Source: CALFVT01 sp964513675 (GTDB lineage: Bacteria; Pseudomonadota; Alphaproteobacteria; Caulobacterales; Maricaulaceae). Taken from it: a DNA stretch of 64,000 nucleotides. Made by a program: the position numbers and the translations under genes. Of this stretch, positions 17,962-27,844 are shown one piece after another. The notes beneath the pieces were generated by a model. It did no database searches. It saw nothing but the letters and a program-made list of their open reading frames with translations, and was not told the origin of the DNA. The stretch spans positions 9,843 through 73,842 of the forward strand of contig CAZEOD010000008.1 in NCBI GenBank assembly GCA_964513675.1, read 5' to 3'. The stretch's first letter is position 1; each line of letters starts with the position of its first letter.

Positions 17962-18760
17962 GCCCAGCATTGGCATGGGCATTTTAAGCTGGCGCGGCGC
18001 AGCCAGCCTTGATTATGCCCTTGGCAGCTATAGCGCCTCCGGTCTTTTTAATCTCTTTGGTGAACGCGCCATTATCCTGCCCGAGCCTGATGAGGCTGTG
18101 AAATCTATTGCCGCCCAACACCCGCTTACGTCTTATGAATTTGACCGCAATCTTGGCATTGCAGGCGGCATGCGCGCTGTAGCCGAAACTTTATCAACTG
18201 ATTATGTTCTCTTTCTTGAAAATGACTGCCCTTTAATCGAAAGCTATGAGGCCGCAGAAAAACAAATTGCGCAATCCATAGAAGCCCTTGAGGCTGGCGC
18301 CGCCTTTATGGCGCGCCTCAGAAGCCGGCGTGAGCCCGGAGAGCTGTTTAATACGCTCGAAAAATATCAAAATTACTGGGCCGATGGATTAAAACCGACA
18401 ATACGCCGAACGCTACGGCCGCTAAAGGCCAAACGCTTATGCGGCACGGCGGTTTATGCCCGCAGCGATCCGCATTTAAAACATCCCAATTATATTAGCC
18501 GCTATGATGATGACAGCTATATTGTTTCGCCTAAAGCTATGCCGTGGACGAACCAATCTATTTTATTGCGGCGAAGAGATTTTTTAGACGTGATTTTGCC
18601 CTTTGTAGAATCGCAAGCTTTGACCCGCGCAATTAATGGGTTTCACAATATAGAAATTGAATTAAACCAATCTCGCTTTTGGACGGGATCGGACATGAAT
18701 ATCTTCTGCCCGCCGGGAATATTTACCCATAAACGGCTGGGAGATAGAGGTTATCTGTGA
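17948..18760 (+). CDS. Putative glycosyltransferase
   Basis: 270 residues starting at the ATG within ATGAGCACTGGTAA, which also holds the stop of the preceding gene. The N-terminal segment (SIGMGILSWRGAASLDYAL) and YVLFLENDCPLI, with END in the place of a DxD, suggest a GT2-like nucleotide-sugar transferase. A later RYDDDSYIVSPK could contribute to substrate binding. The family is recognised only loosely; its coupling with the GT upstream is the main support. Confidence 0.7.
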   Translation: MSTGKPSIGMGILSWRGAASLDYALGSYSASGLFNLFGERAIILPEPDEAVKSIAAQHPLTSYEFDRNLGIAGGMRAVAETLSTDYVLFLENDCPLIESYEAAEKQIAQSIEALEAGAAFMARLRSRREPGELFNTLEKYQNYWADGLKPTIRRTLRPLKAKRLCGTAVYARSDPHLKHPNYISRYDDDSYIVSPKAMPWTNQSILLRRRDFLDVILPFVESQALTRAINGFHNIEIELNQSRFWTGSDMNIFCPPGIFTHKRLGDRGYL

Positions 18761-18879
18761 CAAATTCGCCTAAGATGCGTAAATTGCTCCCTGATTGCGC
18801 GAATTGATTGGATTCACGCTTTCTTTAATGTCTATAGCTACAGCTAGAAAAAACCCTTATTCTGCGCGAGACGACAGTT

Positions 18880-21513
18880 ATGAAATATATTGCCGACGCC
18901 CTTAAACTAGGCGCTACACTCACTTTTGTTTCAACCCTTTTAATTGCTGGCTCCGAACAAGCCTTTGCCAATGGCCCGCCCGGAAGCGCCGGTGATAAGG
19001 TTGCCAAATTCAGACAACTCGGAACAGAGCTCCCGTCTCCAAATGTTTACCGTAGCGCGTCGGGAGCGCCGGGGCCGGCCTATTGGCAGCAGCAAGTCGA
19101 TTATAAAATGGACATCACGCTGGATGAAGATAATAAACGTATTATCGCATCCGAAGTTATTGAATATACAAATAACTCACCTGATACGCTGCGTTATCTT
19201 TGGGTTGCCCTCGATCAAAACCGCTTTAAAGACGGCTCAACAGCCCGCATGAGTGAAGTTGCATCCGCAGCCGGAACGCGCCGCGACCGCGCCGGCTCCG
19301 GCGATAGTTATAGCTTCGCCGCCTTGATGCGCGCGCAAGGTTTTGAAGACCAAAATCACGGCTTTGAATTTAAGCTCGTCGGTGACGGGGCCGGAAATCC
19401 GCTCGATTATATTATAAATGACACGATGATGCGGATTGAACTTGATCCGCCGCTAGAGCCGGAAGACTCAACACGTCTTCGCATCGACTGGGAACATAAT
19501 ATCATTGACGAAGTCAATATTGGCGGCCGCGGCGGCTGGGAATATTTCGAAGAAGATGATAATTATATCTTCGGCCTCGCGCAGTGGTTTCCGCGCCTTG
19601 CCGCCTATACCGATTATACGGGTTGGCAGAACAAACAATTCCTTGGCCGCGGTGAATTTACACTCGAATTTGGTGATTACGAAGTCAATCTAACGGTTCC
19701 CGAAGATCATATCGTGTCCGCGACTGGCGTTTTGCAAAACCCGACCCAAGCTTTGAGTGCTGAGCAGCGCCGCCGCCTCGATAAAGCTAACACGAAAGAG
19801 CCTGTCTTTATTGTGACGCCAGAGGAAGCCGAGGAGAACGAAAAAACCAAAGCAAGCGGAACAAAAACGTGGAAGTTTAAAGCTGAGAACGTCCGCGACT
19901 TTGCATGGTCAAGTTCGCGTAAATATATTTGGGATGCGATGTTGTTTGAGCAAGACGACGAGACAAACCCTGTCGTTACAGCCATGTCTTTCTACCCAAA
20001 AGAAGCAGAGCCGATCTGGTCTCAATATTCGACACATGCCGTGGTTCATACCATGGATGTCTATAATAAATTTTCATTCAACTACCCTTACCCTGTGGCC
20101 CAATCGGTTAACTCTTGGGAGCGCGGCGGTATGGAATATCCAATGATTACCTTTAATGGCTATCGTCCGGTTCCGGGTGAAGACGGTGAAGATCCAACCT
20201 ATTCACGCAATACAAAATACGGTCTTATTGGTGTGATTATTCACGAAATTGGCCATATCTATTTCCCGATGGTCGTCAATTCTGATGAGCGCCGCTGGAC
20301 GTGGATGGATGAAGGCCTTAACACATTCCTCGAATATATGGCGGAATATGAGTGGGAAGAAAACTTCCCTATTCGCGGCGGGTTCCAGAATCCGCTCGAT
20401 CAAATCACGCGCTATATGACAAGTTCCAATCAAGTGCCGATTATGACGCAATCTGATAGCGTCCTACAATTTGGCCCGAATGCTTATGCCAAGCCTGCGG
20501 CCGCACTTATCGTGCTCCGCGAAACCGTCATGGGCCGCGAGTTGTTCGACTACGCATTTCGCGAATATGCCCGCCGCTGGAAGTTTAAGCGTCCAACACC
20601 CGCAGATTTCTTCCGCACGATGGAAGACGCCTCTGCCGTAGACCTTGATTGGTTCTGGCGCGGATGGTTCTTTGACACGGAATATGTCGATATTGGCATC
20701 CCAAGTGTTCGTGAATACCGCATTTCGACACAAGACCCTGAGATCGAATTCGATAAAGACCGCGCTGAAAATCAAGCCCGTTACCCTGAAAATATTGTGC
20801 AGCGGCGCAACCGCGATGAAGGCATTGAGCCTTACATCGAGCGCTTCCCTGATACGGTCGATTTCTATAACGAAAATGACCGATTTACAGTGACGAATAA
20901 AGACCGCAACAAATTCAAATCCTTTGTTGATGGCTTGAAAGCTGATGAAAAAGCCGCTTATGAGCGCGCTTTAAACGAAAACCCTTACATTTATTTCGTC
21001 GATTTTGAAAACCATGGCGGATTAATTTCACCTCTTCCTTTAACCATCACCTATGCTAATGGCGACACAGAGGAGCTCATGATTCCGGCCGAGATTTGGC
21101 GTCGTAATTTAAACAATGTGACAAAACTTATTGTACGCCGTAAAAAAATCGAGAAAATAGAATTGGATATAGCGCATCAAACAGCAGACGCGAATTATGA
21201 CAATAATAGCTTCCCGCCTGTTCTTCGCTCCTCACGTCTTGAGCTTTTCAAATCCAACTCTCGCCGCAGCAGCCTCATGGCTGATATGCTAGTAGAGCTT
21301 AAAACTGATGACGATAAAGACGAAGCTGATAGCTCCGATAAAATGGTTCCAATGGAAGATGGTAATACTGCGGATAGCTCTGAAAACATGTCCGATAAAA
21401 TGACGAATAAAAAGAAGAAATCGTCTGATAAAATGAAAAAATCCCTATCCGACAAAGACCAAAAATCTCTAAGTAAAACGCTGAAGCGTTTACTTGGAAA
21501 AGACAAAAAATAG
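18880..21513 (+). CDS. M1 family metallopeptidase, secreted
   Basis: 877 residues with an N-terminal signal peptide ending near GSEQAFA. The gluzincin motif IIHEIGHIYFP (HEXXH) is followed 18 residues on by the ligand Glu in WMDEGLNTFLEYM. The GAMEN-like exopeptidase element appears as GGMEYPMI. The enzyme should act as a zinc peptidase in the periplasm. The last 65 residues are unusual: an acidic then Lys/Ser-rich tail with repeated SDKM/SSDKM units, not part of the M1 fold. A DUF6702-like gene follows after 9 bp, an association common for such peptidases. Confidence 0.94.
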   Translation: MKYIADALKLGATLTFVSTLLIAGSEQAFANGPPGSAGDKVAKFRQLGTELPSPNVYRSASGAPGPAYWQQQVDYKMDITLDEDNKRIIASEVIEYTNNSPDTLRYLWVALDQNRFKDGSTARMSEVASAAGTRRDRAGSGDSYSFAALMRAQGFEDQNHGFEFKLVGDGAGNPLDYIINDTMMRIELDPPLEPEDSTRLRIDWEHNIIDEVNIGGRGGWEYFEEDDNYIFGLAQWFPRLAAYTDYTGWQNKQFLGRGEFTLEFGDYEVNLTVPEDHIVSATGVLQNPTQALSAEQRRRLDKANTKEPVFIVTPEEAEENEKTKASGTKTWKFKAENVRDFAWSSSRKYIWDAMLFEQDDETNPVVTAMSFYPKEAEPIWSQYSTHAVVHTMDVYNKFSFNYPYPVAQSVNSWERGGMEYPMITFNGYRPVPGEDGEDPTYSRNTKYGLIGVIIHEIGHIYFPMVVNSDERRWTWMDEGLNTFLEYMAEYEWEENFPIRGGFQNPLDQITRYMTSSNQVPIMTQSDSVLQFGPNAYAKPAAALIVLRETVMGRELFDYAFREYARRWKFKRPTPADFFRTMEDASAVDLDWFWRGWFFDTEYVDIGIPSVREYRISTQDPEIEFDKDRAENQARYPENIVQRRNRDEGIEPYIERFPDTVDFYNENDRFTVTNKDRNKFKSFVDGLKADEKAAYERALNENPYIYFVDFENHGGLISPLPLTITYANGDTEELMIPAEIWRRNLNNVTKLIVRRKKIEKIELDIAHQTADANYDNNSFPPVLRSSRLELFKSNSRRSSLMADMLVELKTDDDKDEADSSDKMVPMEDGNTADSSENMSDKMTNKKKKSSDKMKKSLSDKDQKSLSKTLKRLLGKDKK

Positions 21514-21522
21514 CTTATTCAA

Positions 21523-22035
21523 ATGCTGACACGGCGTTTATTTAGCTCCTTAATCAGTGCCGGCGCTCTCGCCGGCACTTTTTGCCTCTCATCATCCGCC
21601 TATGCTCACCGTGAGTCGGCATCAAGCACAGAAATCCTATGGTCGGATGAGACAAAAACCATACAAGTCACTCATGTTATGCATACGCATGATGCGCAGC
21701 GCGCCCTTTTTCACATGGGCCGGATTGAAACCCCTGATCTTAGCTCTTTGAAAGCGCAGGCTAAGCTCGCCCTCTATTTCAGCGAGACCTTTACGCTTTC
21801 TGCTGACAACAGCCCACTTGAGCTTAATATTATTGGCGCGGAAATCATTGGGCGGAATGTTTATATCTATCAAGATGTCTCCCTGCCTGAACGGCCTAAA
21901 AGCCTCGTGATTGATCCCTATATGTTCCAAGGCGTGGTGGTTAACTTCCTCAATCATATTGACGTCAATACACAAAGCGGCATTAAATCTTTTCGGCGAA
22001 CGAAAAACAGCGCCCCTTTTGATATCCCGTTTTAG
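21523..22035 (+). CDS. DUF6702-like secreted protein
   Basis: 170 residues with a clear signal peptide (cleavage near SSAYAH). The mature part is beta-rich with HRESASSTEILW at its start and an HTHDAQRALFHMG segment, resembling the DUF6702 family found next to M1 peptidases. Function is unknown. The Shine-Dalgarno site is weak, so translation may depend on coupling with the M1 gene 9 bp upstream. Codons about 12-20 form a terminator-shaped hairpin. Confidence 0.75.
   Translation: MLTRRLFSSLISAGALAGTFCLSSSAYAHRESASSTEILWSDETKTIQVTHVMHTHDAQRALFHMGRIETPDLSSLKAQAKLALYFSETFTLSADNSPLELNIIGAEIIGRNVYIYQDVSLPERPKSLVIDPYMFQGVVVNFLNHIDVNTQSGIKSFRRTKNSAPFDIPF
21556..21583 (+). terminator. Terminator-shaped hairpin within the DUF6702-like coding region
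   Basis: AGTGCCGGC (21556-21564) pairs perfectly with GCCGGCACT (21571-21579) across the six-base loop GCTCTC, followed by a run of T (21579-21583). It lies 43 bp after the M1 stop codon and inside the signal-peptide codons of the next gene. It may end most M1 transcripts or act as an attenuator. Confidence 0.6.
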
Positions 22036-22134
22036 GGCGCTCCTTAAAGCGCTCCTGCCGCCTAACCTCGCAAACACGATAGAGCCCACCTGTTTTATCT
22101 TGCGCGCTTGACGATTTTCCCTAAAAAGATATCC

Positions 22135-22764
22135 ATGATAACATTACATCATTTAAATAATTCGCGCTCGCAGCGTGTGCTTTGGCTTCTTGAAGAACTA
22201 GGTCTTGATTATGAGATCAAACATTACACACGCGACCCACATACCAGCCGCGCCCCGATAGAGCTTAAAACTATTCACCCCCTCGGAAAATCTCCTGTCC
22301 TTACGGATGGTGATAAAACCATTGCCGAGACCGGCGCGATTGTTGAATATCTCATTCGTGAGCATGGCGGCGGACGGTTGAGGCCTGAAACGGGCACAGC
22401 CGCCTATGATGACTATGAACATTTTATGCATTTTGCCGAAGGTTCAGCCATGCTGCCGCTGCTTTTGGCGCTTTATACAGGCTTTCTAGGCGATGCAGCC
22501 AAACCGATTCAGCCTATGATTATGGCTGAAATTAAGGGTATTTTCGATTATGTCGAATATCACTTGATCCGAAATGAATATTTTGCAGGTGATGACCTGA
22601 CAGCCGCAGATATTATGATGATCTTTCCTCTCGAAGCCGCCCATGCAAGGGGCCGTTTAAAAGGCTATGAAGCCTGCCAAGATTTTGTCGCTAAAATTCA
22701 TAAACGCCCGGCCTATAACCGCGCGATAGAAAAAGGCGGTGAATACGCCTATGGACCTAAATAA
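22135..22764 (+). CDS. Glutathione S-transferase family protein
   Basis: 209 residues. The thioredoxin-like N-terminal domain has NSRSQRVLWLLEEL (putative catalytic Ser) and the cis-Pro/Ser-Glu region GKSPVLTDGDKTIAETGAIVEYL. The C-terminal helical domain has the N-capping-box-like DDLTAADIMMIFPLE. It conjugates or reduces with glutathione; the substrate is unknown. The ATG at 22135 is preferred to a TTG at 22108 because the fold begins at once. It is followed directly by a VOC protein (TAA then ATG). Confidence 0.92.
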   Translation: MITLHHLNNSRSQRVLWLLEELGLDYEIKHYTRDPHTSRAPIELKTIHPLGKSPVLTDGDKTIAETGAIVEYLIREHGGGRLRPETGTAAYDDYEHFMHFAEGSAMLPLLLALYTGFLGDAAKPIQPMIMAEIKGIFDYVEYHLIRNEYFAGDDLTAADIMMIFPLEAAHARGRLKGYEACQDFVAKIHKRPAYNRAIEKGGEYAYGPK

Positions 22765-23181
22765 ATGACTATTTTTCACCTTGCCTATCCGGTTAAAGAT
22801 AAAGAAACCACCCGCGAATTTTACCGCGATATCATTGGATGCCGCCAAGGCCGAGAAGCTGAGACTTGGGTGGATTTCGACTTTTTTGGCCACCAACTTA
22901 GCTTTCACGTTAGGCCCGAAGCTTTTACCGCTGCTGAAGCCACCAATGATGTCGATGGTAAAGCCGTTCCCGTTCGCCATTTTGGCGCTGTGCTCGCTTG
23001 GGAGGCTTGGCATGAATTGAAAGACCGCTTAATGGGGCGCGGCACTGATTTTATTATTGATCCCTATATCCGTTTTAAAGGCGAAACGGGCGAGCAAGCC
23101 ACAATGTTTTTCCTCGACCCGTCAGGCAATGCTCTTGAATTTAAAAGCTTTAAAGACCCGTCACAAGTCTTTGCCGCCTAG
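22765..23181 (+). CDS. VOC family protein (glyoxalase/dioxygenase-like)
   Basis: 138 residues of the vicinal-oxygen-chelate fold: HLAYPVKDKETTREFYRD at the N-terminus, a His in FFGHQLSFH, and FFLDPSGNALEFKSF at the C-terminus with the usual Glu ligand position. It starts immediately after the GST stop, so it is co-translated with it. Detoxification of a small electrophile is plausible for the pair, but the reaction is not determined. Convergent with asmA. Confidence 0.87.
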   Translation: MTIFHLAYPVKDKETTREFYRDIIGCRQGREAETWVDFDFFGHQLSFHVRPEAFTAAEATNDVDGKAVPVRHFGAVLAWEAWHELKDRLMGRGTDFIIDPYIRFKGETGEQATMFFLDPSGNALEFKSFKDPSQVFAA

Positions 23182-23249
23182 AGTACGGATCGGTTTAAAG
23201 GCTAGAGGCAGCCTGAAGGCTTAGACGATTTGATTCTTAGATAAATATC

Positions 23250-26200
23250 TTACTTATCATCCTCGGTTTTCTTATCTTTCTTTTTACTTCCAAAAAGGCC
23301 GCCAATCAGGTCACGCGCAATATCTTCGGGCTTAACCTCTTCGTCTTTTGCCGCGGGCGGCTTTGCCGCTGAATTTTGAGCCGTTCCAGTTTGAGAGCTA
23401 GCCGCATCTTGACTCCCGCCAAGGATACTACCCAGCACACTGCCGACATCGGGAGCCGTCGCCTGCGGCTGTGATGATTGCCCGCCCGAATTAGCGGGCT
23501 GTTCACCGCCGAGTACAGTGCCTAAAAATGCACCCGCCGCGCCGCCAAGCTCTCCGCCAATTTGATCTTGAATCAAGCTTTGTGCTTGTACCGCTAAAAG
23601 TGAGCCCACAGCGTCTTGGTCAAGGCCCGTTTTAATATTATCAAAGCCGCCGCTGATACGGAGCGGAATCCCTGCTTTTGCAAAGCTATTGGCATCTGAC
23701 GTTGTCAGGCGGGGCTTAAACCGGAAATCTATATTCTGATTGCCTAGGTCAATCTGCCCGCCTCCAATGGCCGCAACGCCAAGTGCATTAAAATTAAAAT
23801 TATCAATATTCATTACGCCATTTTGCATCGAAAACTTGCCGACAATATCGCGAAAGCTCGTGACTTTATCTGCGCCCAATCCGCCAACCGCGCTTTGCAA
23901 CGACAATCCTTGTGAAAAGCCGCTCAGGGTTGAGGCCATATCAATGCCGCGGACTTGACCGTCACGCACGCCAAACTCTCCGCCGCCGCTAAGTGACTTC
24001 ATGATGCTATCCATAGATAGGCCGGCCCCGCGAATTTTAAAATTCGTTGCGCCAATACCCGTTGCATTGGCAAAACTTACAAATTTCGCCAAGACGCTTT
24101 CAGTGTCCAAAGACGCCAAAGATATATCCATATCAAGAACAGGATTATTTCGGCGCGCATTAATTGACATAAGCATACGCCCTTGACCGCCATAAAGCGC
24201 CATATTCGGGAAATCTACAGTCAGTTGGCTATCTTTAATCACCGCTTGGATATCAGATTGACCAAAGCTGACAGAGCTTGTCAAAAGCTGCTGCGTTGAG
24301 AGTTTAATATCTGCGTCAAACGCTTTAATCGCGTCCACATTAAGCGGCTCTTTGCTCCAGCCTTTAGGCGCATTAGGCGGCGGCGCATAAGCGGCCTGAT
24401 AAGGGCGTATATCAAGCGCAGCCACATTAAGCTCGCCTGTAAGCTTAGGCTTGGCCGCTGATAAATTCGCGTTGAACTGGCCTTGGCCCGAAAGCTTATC
24501 AAGGCTAAGCGATGACAGAGAAATCGTCAAAGCGGACATATCGCCGTCGACATTGCCATTAACAGCAAAGTTTTCAAATATAGCGCCTTGGGTTGTGCTG
24601 GCAGGAAGCTCCACATCTAAACTCTGGGCAAGGCGGCGCAAGCTAGCCGCCTCCCCGTTAAAAGTTCCGCTCAGAGCGGTTTGCGGCGTCACGCCCATTA
24701 TTTGCGTAACGTTGCCTTTGAAACGACCGTTAAGTGCGCCGCCCGTCAGTTGGGCATCGAGGTTACTTAGCTTGGCTTCGCGGCCATTATAATCAATGCT
24801 TAAGGGCGCGGCGAGGTTAAGCTGGCCCAATATTGCGGCGGCTTTATTATCAACGCCTGCTTTCGGCGCTAAAACGGCAATGGACGGGATTTTAAGCTGC
24901 GAGAGCACGCCGTTTGTGGTCATGTCTTCACCGGTTAGGGTGACAGTCCCCGTATAAGCTGCCGTCAAATCTACACTGCTAAGCTGCGTCTCATCCAGCT
25001 TTAATTTAATAGCGTCCTGCGTATAGTCGATGGCGCCCGAGACAACGGCGCGGTCGAGAACCGCCGCTTGCGCAATGTCAAGTTTAAGCGCCGTTATAAG
25101 CGCTGGAATTTTCTGCGCATCGGCGGAAAATCGCCCTTTAGCGCTCACGGCATCACCGCGTAAACTTACATCACCTTGATAGGCTGCGCTCAGATTATCG
25201 CCGCTGATATCTGCGCGTGTAAATTTCACATCAACCGCGTCTTCGCTGTAAGATAAGCTTCCCGCAAGATCGGCCGTATTCACAATAACATCTGGCTCAA
25301 GCTCTAATTTCAAGGCCTGCATAGCCGCTGGAAGCTCCTGAATAGAGGCTGTGAAATTACCATTGGCTGTTATAGCTTCCCCAATATTAGCCTGCCCGTC
25401 ATAACGGCCATCAAGATTATCGCCGCTCACTTTGGCTATAATATTACGCGCGAGAAATCCGTCATCTTTGGCGCTTAAATCTGCGTTTATATTGGCCGTC
25501 TTAACCAGCTCAATCCCGTCAATGCTCTGCTCAAGCGCTAGGGCCAAGGCCGGTACATTATTAACATCCGCTGTAACACGCCCTGAAAAGACGGGTGCAA
25601 CCTCTGTGGTGAGGTTGATTTTGGCATCGCCTTTATAATCAGCTTTAAACAAATCGCCTTCGACAAGAATATCACTACCGCTCGCGGTTAGAGCCGCGCC
25701 GTCATAGGCAAATATACCGGAAAACCTGCCCGTATTGACAAGGTCAGAATATTTAATCTCTTGCGGTACAAGCGCCGTTAAAGCGGCCATGTCGCGAATA
25801 TTGCCTTCGATATTTGCTGTAAACGCAATATCTGCGCTTTCAGTGAATTGCCCGCTACCATCAAGATCAGCAAAATCTGTTTTCAGTTTCGCGGTAAAAT
25901 TAGCTTCCCCGCCGCCGAGAAAATAACGCGGGGTATCAAGCGATACATCCAGATCAATCGGCGTGTCATCCAGTGTCATCGCACCCTCAATTTCGACAAT
26001 TTCATCTAAAGACGGCAGGCTAAAGGACAGGCTCGCATTTGTGATATCATGCGAGATATTGGCTGCCGCGTCGCGATATGTAATCCGGCCATCCGTAATC
26101 GCAAAGCGGCCTATTTTGGGATCATAGGCGTTAAACCGTCCATCGCGTTTAAAAGGCTCCCCCTCAACCGGCTTTTCTGCAGGCTTGGGATCACCAAAAA

Positions 26201-26576
26201 TCCAGTTCACAGACCCGTCGGCTTTTTTTTCAAGATTAATAACTGGTTTTGTGAGCTCAAATTTCGCCACTTCAACGCGTTTGGAGAAAAGCGGCAAAAG
26301 ACGAATACGCGCATCAAGACCGTCCATGGTCATCAAATGATCGCTAGCGAAACCGTCTGCGTTGTCAATTTCAATCACGCCGGTTTGGGCTTTCAGGACA
26401 GGGAAAACAGAGAGTTTTACATCACCTGTAATCGCCACATCACGCCCAAGCGCTGTCGCTAGCTGTGATTCTATTGTATCCTTATAGGTCGAAGCCGGAA
26501 TCAAAGCTGGCAATATCACTATAGCGCCAAGCAAAAGTCCTATAATAAGAACAATCCCAATAAACAGCTTTTTCAT
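23250..26576 (-). CDS. AsmA family protein
   Basis: About 1,108 residues. An N-terminal membrane helix (FIGIVLIIGLLLGAIVIL) is followed by the AsmA N-terminal domain (YKDTIESQLATALGRDVAITGDVKL), a very long beta-rich repeat region and the conserved C-terminal block with GIPLRISGGFDNIKTGLDQDAVGSL. Low-complexity Ser/Gln/Ala and a Lys/Asp-rich end follow. AsmA-like proteins form periplasmic bridges for phospholipid transport between membranes. Three ATG codons (26588, 26579, 26576) are possible; GGAGG lies five bases from the last, so 26576 is chosen. Confidence 0.93.
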   Translation of the reverse strand: MKKLFIGIVLIIGLLLGAIVILPALIPASTYKDTIESQLATALGRDVAITGDVKLSVFPVLKAQTGVIEIDNADGFASDHLMTMDGLDARIRLLPLFSKRVEVAKFELTKPVINLEKKADGSVNWIFGDPKPAEKPVEGEPFKRDGRFNAYDPKIGRFAITDGRITYRDAAANISHDITNASLSFSLPSLDEIVEIEGAMTLDDTPIDLDVSLDTPRYFLGGGEANFTAKLKTDFADLDGSGQFTESADIAFTANIEGNIRDMAALTALVPQEIKYSDLVNTGRFSGIFAYDGAALTASGSDILVEGDLFKADYKGDAKINLTTEVAPVFSGRVTADVNNVPALALALEQSIDGIELVKTANINADLSAKDDGFLARNIIAKVSGDNLDGRYDGQANIGEAITANGNFTASIQELPAAMQALKLELEPDVIVNTADLAGSLSYSEDAVDVKFTRADISGDNLSAAYQGDVSLRGDAVSAKGRFSADAQKIPALITALKLDIAQAAVLDRAVVSGAIDYTQDAIKLKLDETQLSSVDLTAAYTGTVTLTGEDMTTNGVLSQLKIPSIAVLAPKAGVDNKAAAILGQLNLAAPLSIDYNGREAKLSNLDAQLTGGALNGRFKGNVTQIMGVTPQTALSGTFNGEAASLRRLAQSLDVELPASTTQGAIFENFAVNGNVDGDMSALTISLSSLSLDKLSGQGQFNANLSAAKPKLTGELNVAALDIRPYQAAYAPPPNAPKGWSKEPLNVDAIKAFDADIKLSTQQLLTSSVSFGQSDIQAVIKDSQLTVDFPNMALYGGQGRMLMSINARRNNPVLDMDISLASLDTESVLAKFVSFANATGIGATNFKIRGAGLSMDSIMKSLSGGGEFGVRDGQVRGIDMASTLSGFSQGLSLQSAVGGLGADKVTSFRDIVGKFSMQNGVMNIDNFNFNALGVAAIGGGQIDLGNQNIDFRFKPRLTTSDANSFAKAGIPLRISGGFDNIKTGLDQDAVGSLLAVQAQSLIQDQIGGELGGAAGAFLGTVLGGEQPANSGGQSSQPQATAPDVGSVLGSILGGSQDAASSQTGTAQNSAAKPPAAKDEEVKPEDIARDLIGGLFGSKKKDKKTEDDK

Positions 26577-26728
26577 CATGGCCTCCAATGGCTAAGACGC
26601 CCGCTTAAGTCACCCAAGATGAACATTAGCAAAACGAGACCAAAAATAATACACAAGACTCCGTGACGATATCGTGACGGAGCCTCATGCTAAATTATTG
26701 CTTTGAATTGCCGATAAAGGGCGTGATT

Positions 26729-27829
26729 TTAAGCGAGGCCTAAAATCTTTCGCAATTTTTCCGGGCTCACATCACCGCCGGCAAAATCATCAAAAGCATG
26801 TTCCGCTTCGCGAATCATATGATTGGCAATGAAAGGTGCGCCTTCACGCGCGCCGTCTTCGGGATGTTTAAAGCAACATTCCCACTCCAGAACCGCCCAA
26901 CCGTCAAATCCATATTGCGTGAGCTTTGAGAATATCTGCTTAAAATCAACCTGACCATCTCCGAGTGAGCGGAACCGCCCCGCTCTATTCCGCCAATCTT
27001 GATAGCCGCCGTAAACACCAACGCGGCCCGTCGGGTTAAACTCAGCATCTTTGACGTGGAACATTTTTATACGCTCATGATAAAGGTCAATATAATGTAG
27101 ATAATCCAGCGACTGTAAAACAAAATGACTTGGGTCATAAAGGATATTGGCACGCGGGTGATTATTCACTTCATCTAGGAACATTTCGAATGTCGCCCCG
27201 TCATGAAGGTCTTCACCGGGATGAATTTCATAACACACATCTACGCCGTGATCTTCAAAGCAATCCAAAATCGGTGTCCAGCGGCGACCCAGCTCAGCAA
27301 ACCCTTCTTTGACTAAACCGTCGGGGCGCTGCGGCCACGGATAAACGGTTGGCCAAAGTAAAGCCCCAGAGAATGTTGCATGGGCTTTTAGGCCCATACG
27401 CTCACTTGCTTTGGCGGCATATTTAAGCTGCTGCACGGCCCATTTTTGGCGCTCATCCGGTTTCCCGCGAAGCTCCTCGGGCGCAAAATTATCAAACAGC
27501 GTGTCATAAGTTGGGTGCACAGCAACAAGCTGTCCCTGCAAATGAGTTGATAGCTCCGTAATGGCGCAGCCCGCTTCCTGACAAATGCCAACAAGTTCAT
27601 CCGCATAGGTTTGGCTCTCGGCCGCCTTTTGCAAATCCATACAGCGCGGATCATTAGACGGGACTTGTAGGCCAACATAACCCGCATCTGCCATCCACTC
27701 TGCCGCAGATTTCAAGGTCGAAAACGGCCCCTCATCTTGCATAAATTGAGCGAGAAAAACAGCCGGCCCCTTAATGCCTTTACGGGCTTGTAGGGCATTA
27801 AGCTCTTTAACTGATAATTTTTGAGTCAT
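26729..27829 (-). CDS. Sugar phosphate isomerase/epimerase-like TIM-barrel protein
   Basis: 366 residues of the AP-endonuclease-2/xylose-isomerase-like family. Metal-site residues are visible in CYEIHPGEDLHDG, ILYDPSHFVLQ, KMFHVKDAEF and VLEWECCF. Such proteins isomerise or epimerise sugars or keto-sugars, or process inositol-type compounds. It is the last gene of a three-gene operon with a Gfo/Idh/MocA oxidoreductase (15 bp upstream) and a ThuA-like lipoprotein. The substrate is unknown. Confidence 0.9.
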   Translation of the reverse strand: MTQKLSVKELNALQARKGIKGPAVFLAQFMQDEGPFSTLKSAAEWMADAGYVGLQVPSNDPRCMDLQKAAESQTYADELVGICQEAGCAITELSTHLQGQLVAVHPTYDTLFDNFAPEELRGKPDERQKWAVQQLKYAAKASERMGLKAHATFSGALLWPTVYPWPQRPDGLVKEGFAELGRRWTPILDCFEDHGVDVCYEIHPGEDLHDGATFEMFLDEVNNHPRANILYDPSHFVLQSLDYLHYIDLYHERIKMFHVKDAEFNPTGRVGVYGGYQDWRNRAGRFRSLGDGQVDFKQIFSKLTQYGFDGWAVLEWECCFKHPEDGAREGAPFIANHMIREAEHAFDDFAGGDVSPEKLRKILGLA

Positions 27830-27844
27830 GTCACATCTCCAATC

